DNA of 64,000 bases. It comes from an uncultured Draconibacterium sp. (GTDB lineage Bacteria > Bacteroidota > Bacteroidia > Bacteroidales > Prolixibacteraceae). A program made the position numbers and the translations under genes. This document shows positions 26,176-34,287 of this stretch, one piece after another. Location of the stretch: assembly GCF_963674925.1 (NCBI RefSeq), contig NZ_OY771647.1:1875501-1939500 (forward strand), read 5' to 3'. The notes beneath the pieces were generated by a model that was not told where the DNA came from, did not search any database, and saw only the letters and a program-made list of their open reading frames with translations. Numbering within the stretch: the stretch's first letter is position 1; each line of letters begins with the position of its first letter.

Positions 26176-29144
26176 TAATTGTAGTGTTGTTTTCGGTTTT
26201 TCATCTGAGGGCACAGGAAAATCCCCACGGCGAGGATCTTTCAATTGATTGCCTCGACTGCCACACAACCGAAGGGTGGATTTTCTCGAAAGAGACGGCA
26301 CGTTTCTCGCATGATTCAACTGATTTTGTTCTTGACGGGCAGCATGCTTTTACTGATTGTAGAGCGTGCCACACCACCCTGGTTTTTAACAATGCAAAAA
26401 CGAATTGTATTGATTGTCACAACGACATGCACAACAACACGGTTGGCCCCGATTGTACCCGCTGTCACGATTCGCGCTCCTGGCTGGTCAGCAACATTAC
26501 CGAAATTCATCAAACCGGCCGGTTCCCGTTGTTGGGAGCTCACAACACCGCCGATTGTTCGGCCTGTCATACCAGTGCTTCGTTGTTGGAATTTCAGCCA
26601 TTGGGAGTAGAATGTATCGATTGTCATAGCCAGGATTATTACGCGACTACCGAGCCCAATCATGTTGAGTCAGGTTTCTCGACTGACTGTATTGAATGCC
26701 ACCGGATTGATGCATTTTTGTGGTCAGCGCAAGGCATTAATCACGATTTTTTCCCTTTAACAAAAGGGCATGCTGTAAGCAGCTGTACTGAATGTCATAC
26801 TTCGGGAGTTTTTGAGCCTGTTTCAACGGATTGTTTTAGTTGTCATGAAACTGATTTCGCTTCGGCAACAAATCCTTCGCATCAAAGTAGTGGTTTTTCA
26901 ACGCAGTGTACCGATTGTCATACAACCGACCCGGGTTGGAGTCCGGCAGAATTTTCAATTCATGATGATTTTTATTTTCCTATTTACTCAGGAGAGCACC
27001 GCGGTGAGTGGAATGATTGTTTTGATTGCCACACACAACAAAATAATTACTCGGTGTTTAGTTGCACCGATTGCCACGAACACAACCAAAATGAGATGGA
27101 TGACGAACACCGGGGAATAAATGGTTATTCATACAACAGTCTGGCTTGTTTTGCCTGTCATCCGCTGGGTCGTGAAGAAGGAGCTTTTAACCACGACGCA
27201 ACAGGATTTCCGTTGAAAGGCGCGCACCTTCAAAACGATTGTTTAAGTTGCCACACCGAAGGATTTTCGGGGACTTCTAGTTCTTGTAACAGTTGTCATA
27301 TCTCCAACTATAACGAAGCTGCAAACCCAAGCCACTTAACGGCAGGCATTTCACAGGAGTGTGAAACTTGCCATGATGAAGAGGGATGGACTCCATCGTT
27401 GTTCGATCATACTGTAACAACCGGTTTTGAACTTACCGGAGGACACGATAGAACACAATGTGCAGATTGCCATTTGGGAACAACAACTTCAGCTGATCCG
27501 GCTTGTATCAGTTGCCACCAGGAAAATTACAACAATGCAGAAAATCATCTGGCTTCGAATTACCCAACTGATTGTTTACAATGCCACAGTGTAAACACGT
27601 GGGAGGGAGCAGACTTTGATCATAACCTAACACAGTTCCCTTTAACCGGTGGACACATTGCTACCGAATGTACAGCGTGCCATACCGATGGTTATGCCGG
27701 AACATCGACCTTGTGCAGTTCTTGCCACACGGATAACTATAATACAGCTCAAAATCCTAATCACGTCAGTGCCGGAATAACGTTGGAGTGCGAAGAATGT
27801 CACACCACAACAACGTGGATACCATCTTCGTTCGATCATACCGTAACCACGGGTTTTGAACTTACCGGAGGACATACCGGGCGTCAGTGTGTTGATTGCC
27901 ATTTGGGAACAACAACTGCAGCTGATCCGGCTTGTATCAGTTGCCATCAGGAAAATTATAACAATGCAGAAAATCATTTGGCATCGAATTATCCAACTGA
28001 TTGTTTACAATGCCATAGTGTAAACACGTGGGAGGGAGCAGACTTTGATCATAACCTAACACAGTTCCCTTTAACCGGTGGACACATTGCTACTGAATGT
28101 ACCGCTTGCCATACCGATGGATATGCCGGAACATCGACCTTGTGCAGTTCTTGCCACACGGATAACTATAATACAGCTCAAAATCCTAATCACGCCAGTG
28201 CCGGAATAGCGTTGGAGTGCGAAGAATGTCACACCACAACAACGTGGATACCATCTTCGTTCGATCATACCGTAACCACGGGTTTTGAACTTACCGGAGG
28301 ACATACCGGGCGTCAATGCGTTGATTGCCATTTGGGAACAACAACTGCCGCTGATCCGGCTTGTATCAGTTGCCATCAGGAAAATTATAACAATGCAGAA
28401 AATCATTTGGCATCGAATTATCCAACTGATTGTTTACAATGCCATAGTGTAAACACGTGGGAGGGAGCAGACTTTGATCATAATCTAACTCAGTTCCCTT
28501 TAACCGGTGGACACATTGCTACCGAATGTTCAGCGTGCCATACCGATGGTTATGCCGGAACTTCAATGCTTTGCAGTTCGTGCCATCAAAGTGATTTTAA
28601 TAACACTACAAATCCAAACCATTCGTCACTAGGATTGTCAACAGGCTGTGACGATTGCCATACTACCAATCCGGAATGGGAGCCTGCATTGTTCCCAAAT
28701 CACAACGATTATTACGCGTTGAATGGTGCGCATACCGTTATTTCAAATAATTGCTTTTTGTGTCACGAAGGAAATTATACCACCACCGCAACATCTTGTT
28801 ACGGTTGCCATTCAACAGATTATAATAACACAACCGATCCTTCACATACGGCTGCCAATTTTCCGGTCGATTGTGAGTCCTGTCATTCGGAAAATGCCTG
28901 GGACCCATCCACATTCAACCACGATGGACAGTACTTTCCGATATACAGCGGGAGGCATAATGGTGAGTGGAATTCCTGCACCGATTGTCATACGCAAGCA
29001 ACTATTTATTCCGTGTTTTCATGTATCGATTGTCACGAACACAATCAAACCGAAACCGACAGTGATCACCGGGATGTAAGCGGCTATGTTTATGCATCGG
29101 TGAGTTGTCTTGAGTGTCACCCAACAGGAGAGGAAAATGATTAA
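26157..29144 (+). CDS. 40-haem c-type cytochrome with internal tandem repeat
   Basis: 995 residues. Signal peptide of about 20 residues (ends LRAQ). I count 40 CXXCH motifs, spaced on average every 24 residues, with matching histidines in FDHT, FNHD and TGGH segments. A 143-residue unit with six haem motifs is repeated nearly identically between about residues 416 and 805 (see repeat entry). The ATG overlaps the last codons of the 20-haem gene. Haem count is far above that of MtrA/MtrC-type decahaems. The protein could span a long distance as a molecular wire. It is translationally coupled (8-bp overlap) to the outer-membrane barrel gene. Confidence 0.9.
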   Translation: MRKLSLIIVVLFSVFHLRAQENPHGEDLSIDCLDCHTTEGWIFSKETARFSHDSTDFVLDGQHAFTDCRACHTTLVFNNAKTNCIDCHNDMHNNTVGPDCTRCHDSRSWLVSNITEIHQTGRFPLLGAHNTADCSACHTSASLLEFQPLGVECIDCHSQDYYATTEPNHVESGFSTDCIECHRIDAFLWSAQGINHDFFPLTKGHAVSSCTECHTSGVFEPVSTDCFSCHETDFASATNPSHQSSGFSTQCTDCHTTDPGWSPAEFSIHDDFYFPIYSGEHRGEWNDCFDCHTQQNNYSVFSCTDCHEHNQNEMDDEHRGINGYSYNSLACFACHPLGREEGAFNHDATGFPLKGAHLQNDCLSCHTEGFSGTSSSCNSCHISNYNEAANPSHLTAGISQECETCHDEEGWTPSLFDHTVTTGFELTGGHDRTQCADCHLGTTTSADPACISCHQENYNNAENHLASNYPTDCLQCHSVNTWEGADFDHNLTQFPLTGGHIATECTACHTDGYAGTSTLCSSCHTDNYNTAQNPNHVSAGITLECEECHTTTTWIPSSFDHTVTTGFELTGGHTGRQCVDCHLGTTTAADPACISCHQENYNNAENHLASNYPTDCLQCHSVNTWEGADFDHNLTQFPLTGGHIATECTACHTDGYAGTSTLCSSCHTDNYNTAQNPNHASAGIALECEECHTTTTWIPSSFDHTVTTGFELTGGHTGRQCVDCHLGTTTAADPACISCHQENYNNAENHLASNYPTDCLQCHSVNTWEGADFDHNLTQFPLTGGHIATECSACHTDGYAGTSMLCSSCHQSDFNNTTNPNHSSLGLSTGCDDCHTTNPEWEPALFPNHNDYYALNGAHTVISNNCFLCHEGNYTTTATSCYGCHSTDYNNTTDPSHTAANFPVDCESCHSENAWDPSTFNHDGQYFPIYSGRHNGEWNSCTDCHTQATIYSVFSCIDCHEHNQTETDSDHRDVSGYVYASVSCLECHPTGEEND
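27402..28570 (+). repeat. 429-bp in-frame tandem repeat within the 40-haem cytochrome gene
   Basis: The sequence starting TTCGATCATAC recurs at 27402, 27831 and 28260, spacings of exactly 429 bp (143 codons). Copies 1 and 2 run full length. Copy 3 matches until about 28570, then diverges. Differences between copies are few and mostly silent (for example ACTGAATGTACC versus ACCGAATGTACA). A more diverged half-unit lies just upstream (27300-27401). Each unit encodes six CXXCH motifs. Confidence 0.93.
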
Positions 29145-30753
29145 ACGCATAATAAGAAATACCGGATTATTGTGCTTGCTCTTCTTAACTATAGCAGTAA
29201 GCCAAACAAGTGCTCAGGAGTCGAGTAATCTGAAGGAAGGAAAGGTATCGTATATTACCGGAGAGAATATTTATGTGCGTTTTGCCTCCACTGATCAGAT
29301 TGAAAATGGTGACACCTTGTTTATCCGGGATGAAAACGGCCTTGCGCCGGCTTTACTTGTTGATAATAAGTCTTCCATCTCATGTTTGTGTTCCAAATTA
29401 GGTGAGCACACGTTTAAGCTTGACGATATTGTTTTTGGCCGAACAGTTAAGCCGGTTAGTGAAGTTGTGCAACTGCAACAGGAATTGCCTGAAAAGGATG
29501 TCAATGAACAGGTATTAATTACTCAGGAACCAACAAAAGAATCGTCGAGGACACAGGATATAAACGGCAGATTGTCGATGTCTTCTTACTCCAATTTTTC
29601 TGATGAAGCGGATAATATTCATCGTTTCCGTTATACTTTATCGGCAAAAGCTTCGAATCTGTCGGGATCAAAAATATCTGCCGAAACTTATGTGTCTTTC
29701 ACGCACAAATTAAATCAGTGGGATGTGGTGCAGGAGAATCTGAACAATGCATTGAAAGTATACAGTTTGGCGCTGAAATACGATATCAACGAGTCGGCAA
29801 CTGTTTGGGCCGGGCGAAAAATTAATCCGCGCATTGCCAATGTTGGAGCAATTGACGGCTTGCAGTTTGAGTATAAATTTAAAAACATGTTTGCCGGAAT
29901 TGTTGGCGGTTCGCGTCCCGATTACCAGGATTATGGTTACAACTTCGATTTGTTTGAATATGGTGCTTACGTTGGGCAGAGTAAAAAAACTGAAAACGGT
30001 TTTGTACAGTCGTCGCTGGCTTTTTTCGAACAGCGAAATACCGGAAATGTCGACCGCCGGTTTATTTACATGCAGCACACCAATTCAGCCATTAAAAATC
30101 TGACCTTGTTTTCTTCGCTGGAGCTCGATTTGTACAAACTCGAAAATGATAAGCCCACAAACACAGTGAGTTTAACCAGCCTGTATTTTTCGGCACGCTA
30201 TCGCTTTTCAAAACGACTTTCGGTTTTTGGTTCGTACGATAATCGGAAGAATGTGATTTACTACGAAACATTCAGGAATTATGCCGACGAGATTTTACAA
30301 CAGGCAAGCCGGCAAGGAGTACGCGCCAGGATTAACTACCGACCTGTAAATGGCTTTATTGTTGGTGCCAGCGCCGGAACACGTTTTCGTGCTGAAGATC
30401 CGCGACCAACAAAAACATTGAGCGGCTTTGCAACGTGGACAAAAGTTCCGACACTGAATGCATCGTTGAGTATCACAGCCAATTTGATGCAAACCAGCTA
30501 TCTTGACGGACAGGTTTACGGAGCACGTTTATCAAAGGATCTTGTTTCAGGAAAATTGTATACAATGCTGCATTATCGATGGGTAGATTTTCAATATGTA
30601 AATACTTTAACTAATTTGCAGCAGCACATTGGAGAGCTGGATTTGTCGTGGCAATTCAGTAAAAAACTGTATTTGTCGGCCAATTATGAGGCAACATTTC
30701 AGGAGCAACAGTTGTTTAACAGGTTGTACCTTAACTTGAGAATTAAATTTTAA
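29137..30753 (+). CDS. Outer-membrane beta-barrel protein of the cytochrome operon
   Basis: 538 residues from the ATG at 29137, preceded by AGGAG and overlapping the cytochrome stop by 8 bp; a farther upstream ATG would put nine unrelated residues before the signal peptide. Signal peptide of about 27 residues. An N-terminal beta-rich domain (about 30-110, GKVSYITGENIYVRF) resembles an SH3-like or FlgT-type module. From about 145 to the end there are alternating amphipathic strands ending in LYLNLRIKF with the terminal Phe of outer-membrane barrels. By position it is the porin partner of the multihaem proteins, analogous in role to MtrB/PioB. No sequence relation to those is evident to me. Confidence 0.75.
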   Translation: MIKRIIRNTGLLCLLFLTIAVSQTSAQESSNLKEGKVSYITGENIYVRFASTDQIENGDTLFIRDENGLAPALLVDNKSSISCLCSKLGEHTFKLDDIVFGRTVKPVSEVVQLQQELPEKDVNEQVLITQEPTKESSRTQDINGRLSMSSYSNFSDEADNIHRFRYTLSAKASNLSGSKISAETYVSFTHKLNQWDVVQENLNNALKVYSLALKYDINESATVWAGRKINPRIANVGAIDGLQFEYKFKNMFAGIVGGSRPDYQDYGYNFDLFEYGAYVGQSKKTENGFVQSSLAFFEQRNTGNVDRRFIYMQHTNSAIKNLTLFSSLELDLYKLENDKPTNTVSLTSLYFSARYRFSKRLSVFGSYDNRKNVIYYETFRNYADEILQQASRQGVRARINYRPVNGFIVGASAGTRFRAEDPRPTKTLSGFATWTKVPTLNASLSITANLMQTSYLDGQVYGARLSKDLVSGKLYTMLHYRWVDFQYVNTLTNLQQHIGELDLSWQFSKKLYLSANYEATFQEQQLFNRLYLNLRIKF

Positions 30754-30766
30754 AACTATAAAAAGA

Positions 30767-31510
30767 ATGATGAGGATGAAGACAAGCAAAATCTTGATGA
30801 TACTGGCTGTTGCCGGCATGTTTTTAGGTTGTGTAAGAAATAAAAATGGGGCGCCTGCTCAGACCCAGAGTGAGAGCGCATTCAACATGATTAAAGTATC
30901 GGAAGTGATTCAGGGAGGAAGTTACACCTATATCAGTGCAACTGAAAACGGAATTGCAAAGTGGATTGCAGTAGCGAAACAAGACGTGAATCCCGGCGAA
31001 GTTTTATATTATTACGATGCACTTCCAATGGAAAATTTCCACAGTAAAGAGATCGATAAAACTTTTGATGTAATTTATTTTGTGAATAAGATCACCAAAA
31101 CGCCCGGGGCCCAGCAGCCTGCTATGAGTGGTGGAATGCCATCATCGCATCAGGGGAAAGTGGCTGTTAGCGATGCAGAAGTTGAAATCAGTAAGGCCGA
31201 TGGAGAGCTTAAGATTGCTGATGTTTTTGCCAACAAAGCCGATTACAGCAGCAAAGAATTTGAAATTCGTGGTGCTGTGGTAAAAGTAAACGAACAGGTG
31301 ATGGGTAAAAACTGGGTGCACATTCAGGATGGTACCGGCACCGGTGGTAATTTCGATCTGACGATTACAACACAAGCCGATGTTAAAGTAGGCGAAGTTG
31401 TTACTTTTAAAGGAAAACTAACGTTGGAGAAAGATTTTGGCGCAGGTTATTTCTACGATGTAATAATGGAAGACGGATCGTTGGTTGAAAAGCAGGGAGC
31501 AGCAATTTAA
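30767..31510 (+). CDS. Lipoprotein with OB-fold-like C-terminal domain
   Basis: 247 residues, lipobox cysteine C22 (FLGC). Residues 38-105 form a small beta domain (VIQGGSYTYISATENG...WIAVAK). Residues 125-240 resemble the bacterial OB-fold nucleic-acid/sugar-binding type (IRGAVVKVNEQVMGKNWVHI, then GEVVTFKGKLT). Last gene of the cytochrome operon, 13 bp after the barrel gene, and convergent with the cyclase gene with a 4-bp overlap. It is probably anchored in the outer membrane and may stabilise or cap the conduit; this is inferred from position only. Confidence 0.7.
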   Translation: MMRMKTSKILMILAVAGMFLGCVRNKNGAPAQTQSESAFNMIKVSEVIQGGSYTYISATENGIAKWIAVAKQDVNPGEVLYYYDALPMENFHSKEIDKTFDVIYFVNKITKTPGAQQPAMSGGMPSSHQGKVAVSDAEVEISKADGELKIADVFANKADYSSKEFEIRGAVVKVNEQVMGKNWVHIQDGTGTGGNFDLTITTQADVKVGEVVTFKGKLTLEKDFGAGYFYDVIMEDGSLVEKQGAAI

Positions 31511-33321
31511 TTTTTAGAAATATATCCTTTAACAGCTTCGAGGTAAGCTGTTAAAGGATATAACTTTTCATCGTACCACAACGATGCAAAATACAATCCG
31601 ATGGGGGCTTTTTTAAGCCCGTTTTTTTTGTAATAATCGTCGAGCCACGCTAATCCCTTTTCAATTTCAGTTTCAGATTTTGTGCTGTTCAATGCTGCAA
31701 CAGCAAGCGCTGTTTCTTCAATTGTGCCTTGAATCCCAAAATCTCCACCCCAGCTGCCATCTTCATTCTGGACTTTTTGCAGGAAGTTCGTTCCTTTAGT
31801 AATCATTTTCTGTATTCTTTCAGTCAGAACCGGCTCATCTTTCAACAACCGTTTTGCTTTTTGAAAATAGGTGAGTACGCGGGCGGTTCCGTAAACCGGA
31901 TTTTTATGATCTTTGGTGTGCTGATTTCCAAACCAAAGCGGTAACCACGAACCATTTTCTTTTTGGTGTTTTTCCAGATAGTCAACTGCTTTGTTTATGG
32001 CTATGGTGTACTGCTTTCTTTGTTTCAATTTCAAATCAGATTTGTATACATCCAGCAGTTTTGAAAGCGCAAAAACACAGTGTCCGGTTAAATCGGCACA
32101 ACTTTGGTCGAAGGGTAATTTCCCCCAACCCCGCGAAAAGGTTGGAAAGCCGCCATCGTTATTTTGAAGTTTTAGCAACCAGTCACCACCAACCAACATT
32201 TCCTCTCTGATTGTATGGTGCGGCGCCAGATTTAAAAGTGCCAGAATCGCTCCGGGTGTATCGTCACAGTCGGGTACGGAGCCCGAGTAATTTGTCCAGC
32301 CCCAACCACCCGGCGAAGTGCCGTTAAACGGATGGATCGATTTATTCTGCACCGAAAGCAAGTGATTAACAATGTCCTTTTGTTGAGTTTCCGATAACAC
32401 TTCGTTTTTTCGTTTGCCCAACGCTTTTACACTCAATGTGGTCACCCATGTCGAGAGGTCAATGTCAATGGGCCAGCTGCCATCTTCGCGTTGTGTACGC
32501 TTCAAAAAAGCAATTCCTTTGTCTACTACAATCGAATCTCTTAATCCTGCATTTATGAGGCTTAGTGCAACAAAAGCGGTCAAGGGAATCGCTTCCAGAA
32601 AACCACCACTTTCGGGTAGCGATCGTTCCAGAATTTTAAGGGCTTTCTTTTCAGCTTTTGCCCGGATAGCACGAGTTAATCCGTTCGATTTTTTCTTGCG
32701 GAAAACCACAATACCAACGGCGATCAATGCCGGGATTGCATAACTTACCACACTCAGATTCAGCAAGCGATAAAACCGGCGCGGCAGCAACGCCAGCTCA
32801 AAAGGCAACTGTGGAATGTGTTTAAAACCATCGTCGCCGGGAACACCACAAAGTGCACACAACGTTAAAATGGGCACCGAAAACGTATAATCTTTTTGGT
32901 AATGATCGAGAATAACTTTTGCTACCTGCTCAGAACGGACATCAACATTTTGCGTAAGCAGGTAATCAGCCAGTTTTTGCTGTGTTGATTTTACTTCAGA
33001 ATTGTTTTCTGCGTATAGGTTCAGCGTTGCATAAGAAAGTAAAGAAGTTGAAATATTAGCCGGACTCTCAGGTGTGTCGCCAAAACCACCGTCGGGATTC
33101 TGATTTAAAGAAAGCCACTCCAGACCTTTTTCTATCTCCTGTTGATGAAGACTGGCGTCGTGGAAATGAAGAGCAGCAACAGCAACCGCCACTCCCAGTG
33201 CACTCGACGATAATTCTCCTGACCAAAAGCCATCATCGTTGAGTTCGCCAAACAAAATATCGCTCAGCTCTTTAAACCGTATTTCCAGCTCTTCTTTTTT
33301 CACCTTTAATATTTTAAACAC
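31507..33321 (-). CDS. Squalene-hopene-cyclase-like (class II) terpene cyclase
   Basis: 604 residues from a GTG at 33321. Several QW-type repeats are visible (LNQNPDGGFGD, TQREDGSWPI, LQNNDGGFPTF, HQKENGSWLP, VQNEDGSWGG). The acid motif DCDD lies at 351-354 within SVPDCDDTPG, at the position of the DxDD catalytic acid of squalene-hopene cyclase. A hydrophobic helix near 193-207 could anchor it to the membrane. It is the last gene of a minus-strand operon with a polyprenyl synthetase and a second alpha-barrel protein. Protonation-initiated cyclisation of a polyprenyl substrate is the expected chemistry; the product is unknown. Confidence 0.8.
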   Translation of the reverse strand: MFKILKVKKEELEIRFKELSDILFGELNDDGFWSGELSSSALGVAVAVAALHFHDASLHQQEIEKGLEWLSLNQNPDGGFGDTPESPANISTSLLSYATLNLYAENNSEVKSTQQKLADYLLTQNVDVRSEQVAKVILDHYQKDYTFSVPILTLCALCGVPGDDGFKHIPQLPFELALLPRRFYRLLNLSVVSYAIPALIAVGIVVFRKKKSNGLTRAIRAKAEKKALKILERSLPESGGFLEAIPLTAFVALSLINAGLRDSIVVDKGIAFLKRTQREDGSWPIDIDLSTWVTTLSVKALGKRKNEVLSETQQKDIVNHLLSVQNKSIHPFNGTSPGGWGWTNYSGSVPDCDDTPGAILALLNLAPHHTIREEMLVGGDWLLKLQNNDGGFPTFSRGWGKLPFDQSCADLTGHCVFALSKLLDVYKSDLKLKQRKQYTIAINKAVDYLEKHQKENGSWLPLWFGNQHTKDHKNPVYGTARVLTYFQKAKRLLKDEPVLTERIQKMITKGTNFLQKVQNEDGSWGGDFGIQGTIEETALAVAALNSTKSETEIEKGLAWLDDYYKKNGLKKAPIGLYFASLWYDEKLYPLTAYLEAVKGYISKN

Positions 33322-33441
33322 AAAGACTCGAAGACACTAAGATTTCTGTAACGTTAATCAGTTTTGTCTATTGTAAATTGCTAATTGCCTATTCCTTCTC
33401 AAATCAAAAATCGTTAATCATCATTCTGCAATCTTAATCCT
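33322..33441. other. Short intergenic gap with dispersed-repeat-like sequence
   Basis: 120 bp between the two alpha-barrel genes, the only real gap in the terpenoid operon. It contains ACACAAAGACTCGAAGACAC and further low-complexity AT-rich sequence that looks like degraded dispersed repeats. No terminator hairpin is visible, so read-through into the cyclase gene is likely. Confidence 0.5.
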
Positions 33442-34287
33442 TCATCCTTCCAATTCATCCTTTACAAGGCTTCCCAGCGCCAGCAACCCATAAAACGTAT
33501 ATTCCAGGTCGCGGGTTTCGTCGCCATCTCCGGAAAGAAAGGCTCCTGAAAGATAATTCATTTGAATAAAATCAAGACAATCAGGAGTGATCAGCCTCAG
33601 ATCATAATTGGTTTCAGCCAAGGCGAAAAGTGCCACTCCGGTTGATAAAGTATCGCTGAATGGTGTGGTTTCAAAAGCCCTGAACCCTGCTTTTTCCTGG
33701 TGAAATTCCAATAGCAATTTTTGATATTTTTTGTACTTCAATCCAAGGTCAAATCGGGCGAAACAAAGTGCAGCTACCAAACTGCATGGCGAGTTTTCTT
33801 TCACTTTGTAAAAGGGCAGCCAAATACGTGCCATCAGGTTAAAGAGAAAGCGGTTTTTGGCTGTGGCATCAATGGTTAATGCCAGCAAAAAAAAGCGATA
33901 CGAAACATCCATAAAGTTATGCCCCGAAAAAACTTTTTTTAGCAACGAAAACAACGATTCGTTTTTTTGTTTCGGGAACAACTCCGTTTTCATCAGATTG
34001 ATTGCCAGTTTTTCAACGGTACTTGATGTTGCGGGCTGTTTCGAAATGTAGGCTTTTAATTGCTCGATTTCTTCTTTTTGTTCTGTAGCTAAACTTAGCC
34101 AGCAGCCAAAAAGCGAGTAGTATGGGTCAGGTTTTCCGGCACGGTCGCAAAAGCCACCCGAAGCGTGCTGCTGACTCGATATAAAATCAATGATTTCCTG
34201 TTGTATTTCGGGCGATAAAGTTTCAAATCCTAAAGAAAGTCGCCGAACCAGTTTTTTATAGATCGCGATTTTCTTTGGTTTACTCAT
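33442..34287 (-). CDS. Prenyltransferase/squalene-oxidase-repeat protein
   Basis: 281 residues from the ATG at 34287, which overlaps the upstream stop codon by 8 bp; a longer frame exists but the overlap start is better supported. Alpha-alpha barrel repeats are visible at both ends (SSQQHASGGFCDRAGKPDPY near residue 40; SGAFLSGDGDETRDLEYTFY near the C-terminus), like the beta subunits of protein prenyltransferases and half of a terpene cyclase. No DxDD motif. It may bind a polyprenyl chain or form a complex with the 604-residue cyclase-like protein. Function not assigned. Confidence 0.75.
   Translation of the reverse strand: MSKPKKIAIYKKLVRRLSLGFETLSPEIQQEIIDFISSQQHASGGFCDRAGKPDPYYSLFGCWLSLATEQKEEIEQLKAYISKQPATSSTVEKLAINLMKTELFPKQKNESLFSLLKKVFSGHNFMDVSYRFFLLALTIDATAKNRFLFNLMARIWLPFYKVKENSPCSLVAALCFARFDLGLKYKKYQKLLLEFHQEKAGFRAFETTPFSDTLSTGVALFALAETNYDLRLITPDCLDFIQMNYLSGAFLSGDGDETRDLEYTFYGLLALGSLVKDELEG

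Noticed and set aside
27642..28406. Two near-identical antisense frames 429 bp apart inside the 40-haem gene
   Set aside because: They mirror the tandem repeat on the sense strand; composition is not protein-like and the sense frame has dense CXXCH motifs.
27402..28570. CRISPR-like or satellite array
   Set aside because: 429-bp in-frame coding units, no short repeats with unique spacers.
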